Shown here one piece after another: positions 1 through 5,134 of a stretch of DNA of 5,134 bases. The notes beneath the pieces were generated by a model. The model was not told where the DNA came from, did not search any database, and saw only the letters and a program-made list of their open reading frames with translations. The position numbers and the translations under genes were made by a program. Every line of letters begins with the position of its first letter. Position 1 is the first letter of the stretch. The stretch covers positions 1 through 5,134 of the forward strand of contig CACXNN010000121.1 in NCBI GenBank assembly GCA_902768995.1, in the 5' to 3' direction. This DNA comes from an uncultured Eubacteriales bacterium (GTDB taxonomy: Bacteria; Bacillota; Clostridia; Christensenellales; CAG-138).

Positions 1-114
1 CAGGGAATAGAAGGTGTCCGCGATCCGCCCGTCCTCCACCACGGCGATGCCGATGGCGCTCATTCGGTTGTTGTACCGGTTCGGCGTCTCCACGTCGAAG
101 ACCACATAGCGCAT
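1..114 (-). CDS. DnaQ-like 3'-5' exonuclease, N-terminal fragment (cut by window edge)
   Basis: Only the first 38 codons are in the window; the gene continues past base 1. The visible protein begins MRYVVFDVETPNRYNN and continues RMSAIGIAVVEDGRIADTFYSL. The D7-x-E9 pair in FDVET is the ExoI motif of the DEDD (DnaQ/RNase T) exonuclease superfamily, which uses two metal ions to remove nucleotides from 3' ends. The following strand (IGIAVVEDGRI) fits the second beta strand of that fold. Related clostridial proteins are stand-alone proofreading-like exonucleases of modest size, but the rest of this one is not visible. The start ATG at 114-112 lies 8 nt after the TGA of the restriction-modification gene. 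A GAGGAAGG ribosome site overlaps that stop, so translation is probably coupled and the two genes share a transcript. Family assignment is fairly sure; substrate and biological role are unknown. Confidence 0.8.
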   Translation of the reverse strand, partial: MRYVVFDVETPNRYNNRMSAIGIAVVEDGRIADTFYSL

Positions 115-116
115 GG

Positions 117-124
117 CCTTCCTC
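117..124 (-). promoter_or_regulatory. Ribosome binding site of the DnaQ-like exonuclease
   Basis: On the minus strand GAGGAAGG runs from 124 to 117, two bases before the ATG at 114. The GAGG core ends 6 nt from the start codon. It overlaps the TGA stop (125-123) of the upstream gene, which favours translational coupling. Nothing resembling a promoter or terminator is visible between the two genes. Confidence 0.6.
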
Positions 125-2903
125 ACTTCTCCGTGAGCTGCTGGTAGAGCTTCATAAGCTCGGCCACGCAGGCGGATTCGCTGTTGAGCTTGCCCCAGAA
201 GCCGTAGGCCTCCATGACGGCCCGGTCGTTCTTCTGATGGGCGGTGCGCAGCTCCGGGGGCATGGTGGCCTCGTCGTACAGGTCCGCCAACGAGCAGTCC
301 GGGTACAGGGCCCGGGCGTCCAGGATGCCCTGGGCGGTCTGCTCTATCTTGGCCCGCTGGGCCTCCGTGGGCTCCGGCCAGGGGAAGTTGTTGTAGACGA
401 TATCCTTGGAGTAGCGATAGTCGCTCTTCAATCGCCCGCACACCGTCCGTACCCATGCCATATGTACATTGGATTCAAGCACACCAAAGTGGTACATGGT
501 TGCATCAGGAATTAAAAACAACAAATCGCTTGCTATAACTGAAGCATCCAATATGCCCAAAGGAATGTATTTGCGTCGCTCAGAAGATGTTTTGGGAACC
601 GCAATATACTTTCCTTCTTTCGGTTGGGCAATTTGACAAAAGAGGGAAGGTGTTTCTGCAAATCGTCTGGTACCGGCTGCTTTGCTTGCTAATCGGAATT
701 CTTTGACTGATTGAATACGCTCTTTCACGGTCAGGCACTTCGCGATTTCGGAAGGATTTGCACCAACGAGCCAAAGGCAGTATCTCTTTTTCCCTTTGAG
801 GAATTCTTCAGCACCCAAATACAAGTGAATCCATTTTTCAGCAAGCGGTTCGTTTTTGATAAGATATGCTTTTTCCTGTTCGCTAAGTATAAAGCCGCCC
901 CCATCACGAGGCATGCTCCCAAAACGAATAGCTGGAACACTACATAAAGGCATTGACCGACTATCAATGATGGCAGATGGTGCATCTGTTAAATACTGAT
1001 TGATGTTCTGTACTTCTTTTCTATTTCCTGAGGCATCAAACAACACTGTCTTTGAAAGCTTCTGATATGAAAAGCCTACTATAATACAATGGACATGAGC
1101 TTTTATGGATGCCTCACTATCCCATCTGAAAGTCTGGTGGGCATAGTTGATAATAATACCCTTTTCGAGCAATCGACTCCATAGCGTAGTTGCTTGCTGT
1201 CCTTGGCAAATTGAGTTTGTGGATACAAATGCTGCACGGATTTGTGTGTCCTTAATTAAGTCAGCCGCTTTCTTATACCATCCTGCGACATAATCCATTT
1301 CCCCAGCGGCAGTAAAACCTTCCATAACCAGAGTTATATCCGACTTTTGTTCAGCAGACATATACATACCGCCCACAAACGGCGGGTTGCCCATAATGTA
1401 GTTCAGGTCCGCCTTGGGCACGATGGTCTCCCAATCCAGCCGCAGGGCGTTGCCCTCCACGATGTTGGCGTAGGATTTGAGGGGCAAAAAGTCGATATCG
1501 ATGCTCAAAATCTCCTCCGTCTTCTTGAGCATCTGGCTTTCGGCGATCCACAGGGCGGTCTTGGCGACCGTCACGGCGAAGTCGTTGATCTCGATGCCGT
1601 AGAACTGGTGGATGGACACTTGAATGAGCGAGGATTCGTCCACCCCGAGGCCGATCATGCTGCCGGACAGGCGGGCCTTCAACACCTCGTTTTCCAGCTT
1701 GCGCAACGAGAGATAGGTCTCCGTGAGGAAGTTGCCGCTGCCCGCCGCCGGGTCCAGGAATTTCAGGGAGGCCAGCTTCTTCTGATAGGCGTCCAGGAGC
1801 TTGCTGCGGGTCTTAATGACGGGGTTGTCCAGGATAGCTTGCAGTTCCGCTTTGAGATCGTCCAGAAACAAGGGGTCGATGACCTTGTGGATGTTCTCGA
1901 TGGAGGTATAGTGCATGCCGCCGGAGCGCCGGGTCTCCGGGTTCAGGGTGCTCTCGAAAACGGCGCCGAAGATGGTGGGGCTGATGTCGGCCCAGTTGAA
2001 ATCCTCGGAGGCCTTGGCGAGGAGCAAATCGTAGATCTCCTGGTCGAAGGCGGGTATCTCGATGTTTTCATCGGAGAACAGGCCCCCGTTCACATAGGGG
2101 AAGGCGGCCAGCAGGGGGTCGTCGTCCTTCAAATAGGGGTCTCGCTCCGCCTCCGGTTGGTCCAGGACCCGGAACAGCTCGATCAGGGCCTTGCGGGCGT
2201 GGCTCACGCCCCGGGACCGAAGATAGTCGTGAAACAGGCTCTTTTTGCCGAAGATGCCCGCGTCCTCGGCGTAGAGGCAGAACACCAGGCGAACGCACAG
2301 GGCGTTGAGGCTCTTGAGGGAATGGGGGTTGGCGGGGTCCCTGTATCGCTTCAAGAAGGCGTCGTAGAGCTTGCCCACCAGCTCGCCCGCCTGGATGGAG
2401 AGCTGCATCTCCTTCTTGATGTTCTCGTCGCCGGTATCCACCAAAAAGGCCAGCCGGGGGTACTCCTGCTCCAGGTCCTGAAGGAGCACGATCTCCGGGT
2501 CGCTGTTGGGACGGTTGTTGTCGTAGATGTGGAACTCCTTGAAGTTGCAGACCACGATCCAGCGGGGGTTCTTGTTGTGAGGGAGATACCCCGCGTAGCG
2601 CCGAGCCTGCTGGTAGGGGGTCATGAGGGAGCCGTCGGACTGCTTGTAGCCCTTCTTGAGATCGACGTCCTTCCCCTTCTGCTCGATAAGGACGCCGGTC
2701 TGCTCAATGTAGGCGTCTATGAAGCTGGTATGGCTCAGCTGGACCGGCAGCTCGAAGGAGAGCCACTTCTCCGGCTCCTTGATACCGAACACCTTGCCCA
2801 GCAAGGCCCGCCAGAAGGACTGGGTCTCCTGCTTTTCATCGCCCCGGCCCGTCCAGTCCTTGATGAACTCCCGCGCCGCCTTTCGCTGCTCGCTGTCCTT
2901 CAT
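123..2903 (-). CDS. MmeI-like (Type IIL/IIG) restriction enzyme-adenine methyltransferase, single chain
   Basis: This 926-residue protein matches the MmeI plan and length (MmeI is about 919 residues): nuclease, helical spacer, methyltransferase, target recognition region, C-terminal helices. Such enzymes methylate adenine on one strand of an asymmetric site and cut about 20 nt away. Residues 50-130 hold a PD-(D/E)XK-type pattern, D63-x10-E74-Q-K76, so the nuclease looks intact. Residues about 165-375 are the mostly helical linker. S-adenosylmethionine motif I is LDPAAGSGNF (383-392), followed by YGIEIN (435-440). Catalytic motif IV NPPF (506-509) marks an N6-adenine amino-methyltransferase. 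Residues about 620-815 should read the DNA site. The conserved GRLKSDYRYS...YNNFPWP block (823-843) opens the C-terminal part. The ATG is chosen for its AGGGGGG ribosome site 6 nt upstream. No separate specificity, methylase or nuclease gene is visible, as expected for this class. Base composition drops sharply in codons about 512-814. The recognition sequence cannot be read from the sequence, and a methylation-only or otherwise defensive role is possible. Confidence 0.88.
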   Translation of the reverse strand: MKDSEQRKAAREFIKDWTGRGDEKQETQSFWRALLGKVFGIKEPEKWLSFELPVQLSHTSFIDAYIEQTGVLIEQKGKDVDLKKGYKQSDGSLMTPYQQARRYAGYLPHNKNPRWIVVCNFKEFHIYDNNRPNSDPEIVLLQDLEQEYPRLAFLVDTGDENIKKEMQLSIQAGELVGKLYDAFLKRYRDPANPHSLKSLNALCVRLVFCLYAEDAGIFGKKSLFHDYLRSRGVSHARKALIELFRVLDQPEAERDPYLKDDDPLLAAFPYVNGGLFSDENIEIPAFDQEIYDLLLAKASEDFNWADISPTIFGAVFESTLNPETRRSGGMHYTSIENIHKVIDPLFLDDLKAELQAILDNPVIKTRSKLLDAYQKKLASLKFLDPAAGSGNFLTETYLSLRKLENEVLKARLSGSMIGLGVDESSLIQVSIHQFYGIEINDFAVTVAKTALWIAESQMLKKTEEILSIDIDFLPLKSYANIVEGNALRLDWETIVPKADLNYIMGNPPFVGGMYMSAEQKSDITLVMEGFTAAGEMDYVAGWYKKAADLIKDTQIRAAFVSTNSICQGQQATTLWSRLLEKGIIINYAHQTFRWDSEASIKAHVHCIIVGFSYQKLSKTVLFDASGNRKEVQNINQYLTDAPSAIIDSRSMPLCSVPAIRFGSMPRDGGGFILSEQEKAYLIKNEPLAEKWIHLYLGAEEFLKGKKRYCLWLVGANPSEIAKCLTVKERIQSVKEFRLASKAAGTRRFAETPSLFCQIAQPKEGKYIAVPKTSSERRKYIPLGILDASVIASDLLFLIPDATMYHFGVLESNVHMAWVRTVCGRLKSDYRYSKDIVYNNFPWPEPTEAQRAKIEQTAQGILDARALYPDCSLADLYDEATMPPELRTAHQKNDRAVMEAYGFWGKLNSESACVAELMKLYQQLTEK
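460..1370 (-). other. AT-rich segment inside the restriction-modification gene (probable exchanged specificity cassette)
   Basis: A hand count over 541-1260 gives 308 G+C in 720 bases, about 43%. Sampled 60-base rows of the same gene at 1381, 1441, 1741 and 2161 give about 62, 58, 65 and 72%. The switch falls a few codons after the NPPF catalytic motif (1388-1377) on one side, and just before the conserved AWVRTVCGRLKSDYRYS block on the other. The segment encodes residues about 512-814, the end of the methyltransferase fold plus the target recognition region. Codon choice changes with it: A/T-ending codons are common here and rare outside. The reading frame stays open throughout. Boundaries are estimated by eye to within a few tens of bases. 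The inference is that this block came by homologous recombination from a lower-GC relative, changing DNA specificity. Confidence 0.65.
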
Positions 2904-2909
2904 GCCGCA

Positions 2910-2916
2910 CCCCCCT
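2910..2916 (-). promoter_or_regulatory. Ribosome binding site of the restriction-modification gene
   Basis: AGGGGGG on the minus strand (2916 to 2910) sits 6 nt before the ATG at 2903-2901. It is a G-rich variant of AGGAGG at the normal spacing and decides the start codon. Confidence 0.6.
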
Positions 2917-2929
2917 GTCGTTTAGGTAT

Positions 2930-2958
2930 AGTATAGCGCCTTTTGCCGAAACGTGCAA
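2930..2958 (-). promoter_or_regulatory. Sigma-A type promoter for the restriction-modification gene
   Basis: Reading the minus strand, TTGCAC (2958-2953) and TATACT (2935-2930) are separated by exactly 17 bases. The -10 box is one base from the TATAAT consensus; the -35 box matches only its first three bases. Transcription would start near 2923, giving a leader of about 20 nt that contains the ribosome site. The -10 box and the bases after it are nearly repeated in the opposite orientation at 3073-3087. Confidence 0.6.
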
Positions 2959-2991
2959 CGACCACAACGGGCCCCCTTCTATTTCCTGTGC

Positions 2992-3048
2992 TTTTCTTTT
3001 TGCGCCGCTTTTTATTTTCACCTGAAAAGAAAAAGCGGCAAAAGAAAA
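2992..3048. repeat. Long imperfect palindrome (AT-rich, GC clamp) between divergent promoters
   Basis: The core is 3004-3039: GCCGCTTTTT pairs with AAAAAGCGGC over 10 bp, then one A/G mismatch (3014/3029), then TTTTC (3015-3019) pairs with GAAAA (3024-3028) around a 4-base ACCT loop. Outside it, TTTTCTTTT (2992-3000) pairs with AAAAGAAAA (3040-3048), with three unpaired bases (3001-3003) on the left arm. About 24 bp can pair in total. It lies between the -35 boxes of the two divergent promoters and stops two bases short of the plus-strand one. Neither strand has a U-run following a GC-rich stem in the usual arrangement, so it does not look like an ordinary intrinsic terminator. It could be a protein-binding or cruciform element, or a dispersed palindromic repeat. 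Confidence 0.7.
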
Positions 3049-3049
3049 A

Positions 3050-3078
3050 TTGAAAGAGAAAAGGTTTTACGGTATACT
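3050..3078 (+). promoter_or_regulatory. Sigma-A type promoter for the Dabb gene and uvrB
   Basis: TTGAAA (3050-3055) and TATACT (3073-3078) are separated by 17 bases. This is a strong match to the housekeeping consensus: four of six bases in the -35 box and five of six in the -10 box. Transcription would start near 3085, leaving a leader of about 26 nt. The region between the boxes is AT-rich. GGTA and TACC at 3071-3074 and 3080-3083 form a small inverted repeat over the -10 box, which may be chance. Confidence 0.7.
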
Positions 3079-3095
3079 GTACCTAAGATATTGAC

Positions 3096-3102
3096 AGGGA
3101 GG
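3096..3102 (+). promoter_or_regulatory. Ribosome binding site of the Dabb gene
   Basis: AGGGAGG lies 8 nt before the ATG at 3111. This is a strong, normally spaced Shine-Dalgarno sequence and fixes the start of the small gene. Confidence 0.7.
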
Positions 3103-3110
3103 AAAGCTAT

Positions 3111-3395
3111 ATGTTCAAGCACGTTTTGTTGTTCAAGTTCATCGACCCGGAGGTGTGCGCGCCTGTGGTGGGGCAGAAGCTGTTGGCCCTGAAGGAGACC
3201 GTGCCGGAGATCGTGGAGATCGAGTACGGGCTGGACGAATTGCACAAGGGCCGGAGCTATGACGCGGCCCTGATCGTCACCTTCAAGGACAAGGAGGGGT
3301 ATCTCGCTTACGACAAGGCCCCCAGCCACAACGAGGCCCGGAAGTACATTCACGAGCACGTTCAAGAATCTCATACTGTTGATTACGAATACTAA
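3111..3395 (+). CDS. Small Dabb-domain (stress-responsive alpha/beta barrel) protein
   Basis: The 94-residue protein is one Dabb domain, a ferredoxin-like fold that forms dimeric alpha/beta barrels. Visible hallmarks are the opening strand FKHVLLFKF with H4, the long helix about 14-30, the strand pair around EYGLDEL and YDAALIVTFKD (37-60), and the Y67...PSH73 helix start. H4, Y67 and H73 fall where Dabb members that act as polyketide cyclases place functional residues, but most bacterial members have no assigned reaction, so no activity is claimed. It has no signal peptide or membrane segment and should be cytosolic. The length is normal for the family and the gene appears complete. It has its own promoter and ribosome site and is followed after one base by uvrB, so the two are co-transcribed. 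Whether it has any part in DNA repair is not shown by the sequence. Confidence 0.85.
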   Translation: MFKHVLLFKFIDPEVCAPVVGQKLLALKETVPEIVEIEYGLDELHKGRSYDAALIVTFKDKEGYLAYDKAPSHNEARKYIHEHVQESHTVDYEY

Positions 3396-3396
3396 C

Positions 3397-4173
3397 ATGT
3401 TCCAAGTCGTTTCCCCCTTCACGCCTCAAGGCGACCAGCCCGAGGCCATAGAAAAGCTGAGCCAGGGCGTCCTGCGGGGCGATAAATTGCAGGTGCTGCT
3501 GGGCGTCACGGGCTCCGGCAAGACCTACACCATGGCCAAGGTCATCGAGAAGGTCCAGAAGCCCACGCTGGTCCTCGCTCATAACAAGACCCTGGCGGCC
3601 CAGCTCTGCTCCGAGCTCAAGGGGTTCTTCCCCGACTCGGCGGTGGAGTACTTCGTTTCCTATTATGATTATTACCAGCCGGAGGCCTACATCGCCTCCA
3701 GCGACACCTATATCGAGAAGACCACCGCCGTCAACGAGGAGATCGACCGGCTGCGCCACTCCGCCACCTGCGCCCTGAACGAGCGAAAGGACGTGATCAT
3801 CGTGGCGTCGGTGAGCTGCATCTACGCCCTGGGCGACCCGGAGGAGTATCTGCACCTGTCCCTCTCCCTGCGGCCCGGCATGGAGGTGAGCCGGGAGGAG
3901 GTCATGCGCAAGCTGGTGGACATCCAGTTCCAGCGGAACGATCTCGACTTCCAGCGGGGCACCTTCCGGGTCCGGGGGGACACCCTGGACATCTTCCCCA
4001 TGGGCAACGAAGGCCGGGCCATCCGGGTCAGCTTCTTCGGGGACGAGATCGAGAGGATCACCGAGATCAACACCCTCACCGGCGAAGTCTTCGGCGGGAC
4101 CAGTTTTTGGACGAGAACAAGCCCCTGGAGGCGGAGCGCATCGAGCAGCGGGTCCGCCACGACATGGAGATGA
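3397..4173 (+). pseudogene. uvrB: UvrB N-terminal part, ending out of frame after an internal deletion
   Basis: UvrB is the damage-verifying helicase of UvrABC nucleotide excision repair. Residues 1-233 are typical: MFQVVSPFTPQGDQPEAI opening, Walker A GVTGSGKT (36-43), YFVSYYDYYQPEAY (85-98) with the damage-probing beta-hairpin tyrosines, and the domain ending ITEINTLTGEVFG (221-233). After codon 4093-4095 the expected 35 or so residues, including the FPA-x-H-x-VT segment, are absent. The frame then runs through 25 unrelated residues to a TGA at 4171-4173. The true sequence resumes one base back in the next frame (see 4098-5134). The ATG at 3397 follows the Dabb stop by one base with no clear Shine-Dalgarno sequence, so translation is probably coupled. 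A TTG at 3379 would add six residues but matches the family less well. As written, the product could not work as UvrB. Recent mutation and assembly error both fit. Confidence 0.85.
4090..4100 (+). other. uvrB: Deletion and frameshift junction in uvrB
   Basis: Upstream codons start at positions equal to 1 modulo 3 and end their UvrB match at the glycine codon 4093-4095. Downstream UvrB codons start at positions equal to 0 modulo 3, from about 4098. Compared with remembered B. subtilis and E. coli UvrB sequences, about 34-36 residues are missing, so a loss of about 103-109 nt that is not a multiple of three would explain it. An in-frame loss plus one missing T in the T5 run at 4104-4108 would also fit. 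An imperfect palindrome, CCGGCGAAG-T-CTTCGGCGG (4079-4097, 8 of 9 pairs), ends at the junction. Confidence 0.75.
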
Positions 4174-5134
4174 TGCAGGAGATCGGCTACTGCAACGGCA
4201 TCGAGAACTACTCCCGCTACTTCGACGGCCGGGCCCCCGGGGACCCGCCCTACACGCTGATCGACTACTTCCCCCAGGACTTCCTGCTCATCATCGACGA
4301 GAGCCACGTGACCATCCCCCAGATCGGCGCCATGTACCGGGGGGACCGGATGCGCAAGGAGGAGCTGGTGAAGTACGGCTTCCGCCTCCCCTCCGCCTTC
4401 GACAACCGGCCGTTGCGGTTCGAGGAATTTTTGGAGCGCATCCCCCAGATGCTCTGCGTGTCGGCTACGCCCGGGCCCTGGGAGCTCTCCCGCTGCAGCC
4501 AGGTGGCGGAGCAGATCATCCGGCCCACGGGTCTCGTGGACCCGGAGATCTTCCTCCGGCCCATCGAGGGGCAGATCGACGACATCCTCTCCGAGGTGCG
4601 CCTGACGGCGAAGAAGGGCTATCGTACCCTCATCACCACCCTCACGAAGCGCATGGCGGAGGACCTGACGGAGTATCTCGACGGCATGGGCGTCCGGGTC
4701 CGGTACATGCACAGCGACATCGACACCCTGGATCGGATGGAGATCATCCGGGATCTGCGTCTCGGCGAATTCGACGTGCTGGTGGGCATCAACCTGCTGC
4801 GGGAGGGATTGGACCTCCCCGAGGTGGGGCTGGTGGCCATATTGGACGCAGACAAGGAGGGGTTCCTCCGGTCCGAGACCTCCCTCATCCAGACCATCGG
4901 CCGGGCTGCCCGGAACGCGGAGGCCCGGGTGCTCCTCTACGCGGACACCGTGACCCCCTCCATGCAGCGGGCCATGGACGAGACCGAGCGCCGGCGGAAA
5001 AAGCAGATGGCCTACAACGCCGAGCACGGCATCACGCCCCGGACCATCCGCAAGGAGGTCAGCGCCCTGTTGGGCATCAGCCACAGGGCGGAGGCGGGCG
5101 AGACCGCCTATTCGGAGCAGGAGAAGGCGGCCCG
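4098..5134 (+). pseudogene. uvrB: UvrB helicase part in a shifted frame (no start of its own; cut by window edge)
   Basis: From 4098 the frame reads DQFLDENKPLEAERIEQR and stays open for 345 codons to the edge. It carries the second half of UvrB: EIGYCNGIENYSR, the Walker B DESHVTIPQ (from 4296), GFRLPSAFDNRPL, the VSATPGPWE motif, TTLTKRMAEDLTEYL, RYMHSDIDTLDRMEIIRDLRLGEFDVLVGINLLREGLD, AILDADKEGFLRSE, and motif VI QTIGRAARN (4890-4916). It ends in ERRRKKQMAYNAEHGITPRTIRKEV and the start of the linker to the C-terminal UVR domain, which lies beyond the window. There is no second lesion, so selection was acting until recently or the break is artificial. The ATG codons at 4164, 4170 and 4173 could allow re-initiation beside the TGA of the first part (4171-4173), but no ribosome site is seen and the missing segment would still be absent. 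Confidence 0.85.

Noticed and set aside
711..985. Short open frames on both strands within the AT-rich segment
   Set aside because: They overlap the in-frame restriction-modification coding sequence, have no ribosome sites and resemble no family. They do not indicate a separate inserted gene.
1347..2936. Open plus-strand frame of 529 codons opposite the restriction-modification gene
   Set aside because: The translation is a low-complexity mix of Val, Leu, Gly and Glu with no family features, and it lies antisense to a gene with clear motifs. It is a by-product of high GC, and it opens where the AT-rich segment ends.
2992..3050. The palindrome read as an intrinsic or bidirectional terminator
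   Set aside because: No U-run follows a GC-rich stem on either strand in the usual arrangement, and the two neighbouring genes point away from each other, so no transcript is expected to end there.
3091..3096. TTGACA as a -35 box
   Set aside because: It is only 15 bases before the ATG of the Dabb gene, and a -10 box at 17 bases would lie inside the coding region without a TATAAT-like match. The promoter at 3050-3078 is a much better candidate.
3379..3399. TTG start for UvrB at 3379
   Set aside because: It overlaps the end of the Dabb gene and adds ITNTN residues not typical of UvrB, with no ribosome site. The ATG at 3397 gives the normal family N-terminus.
4101..4110. Programmed -1 frameshift at the T5 run in uvrB
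   Set aside because: A slip on TTT there would restore the frame, but about 35 conserved residues would still be absent, there is no proper slippery heptamer, and UvrB is not known to use frameshifting.
3822..5084. Open minus-strand frame of 420 codons opposite uvrB
   Set aside because: It is antisense to conserved UvrB helicase motifs, rich in His, Val, Leu and Gly, and has no recognisable domain.

Overview
The window looks like a piece of a high-GC member of the Bacillota, most likely a gut-type clostridium near Oscillospiraceae/Ruminococcaceae. This placement is an inference from four things: about 60-70% GC in the core coding regions, strong AGGAGG-like ribosome sites, sigma-A type promoters, and UvrB and exonuclease sequences of clostridial character. 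No taxonomic marker gene is complete here.

Layout. On the minus strand, the left edge holds the first 38 codons of a DnaQ-like 3'-5' exonuclease (1-114). It lies 8 nt downstream of a 926-codon MmeI-like (Type IIL/IIG) restriction-modification protein (123-2903), a single chain that carries an N-terminal PD-(D/E)XK nuclease, an N6-adenine methyltransferase and a target recognition region. These two genes probably share a transcript that starts at a promoter near 2930-2958. On the plus strand, a second promoter (3050-3078) drives a small Dabb-domain protein (3111-3395). uvrB follows after a single base (3397 to beyond the right edge). The 207-bp divergent intergenic region contains two near-identical promoter cores in opposite orientation and a long imperfect AT-rich palindrome between them.

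Two things stand out. First, the restriction-modification gene is a mosaic. The stretch from about 1370 down to about 460, encoding the part after the NPPF motif through the target recognition region, is about 43% GC, while the surrounding gene is about 58-72%. This is what exchange of a specificity cassette would leave. Second, uvrB is broken at about 4096-4100. Roughly 35 conserved residues are missing and the reading frame moves by -1, yet the rest of the gene is clean and carries all later helicase motifs. Either this is a recent lesion in the only visible copy of a core repair gene, or it is an assembly error.

I did not find evidence of a wholly new system. The gene set is one self-contained restriction-modification enzyme beside DNA repair and housekeeping genes. 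There is no tRNA, rRNA, CRISPR array or recognisable transposase, and no gene-free stretch longer than about 210 bp.
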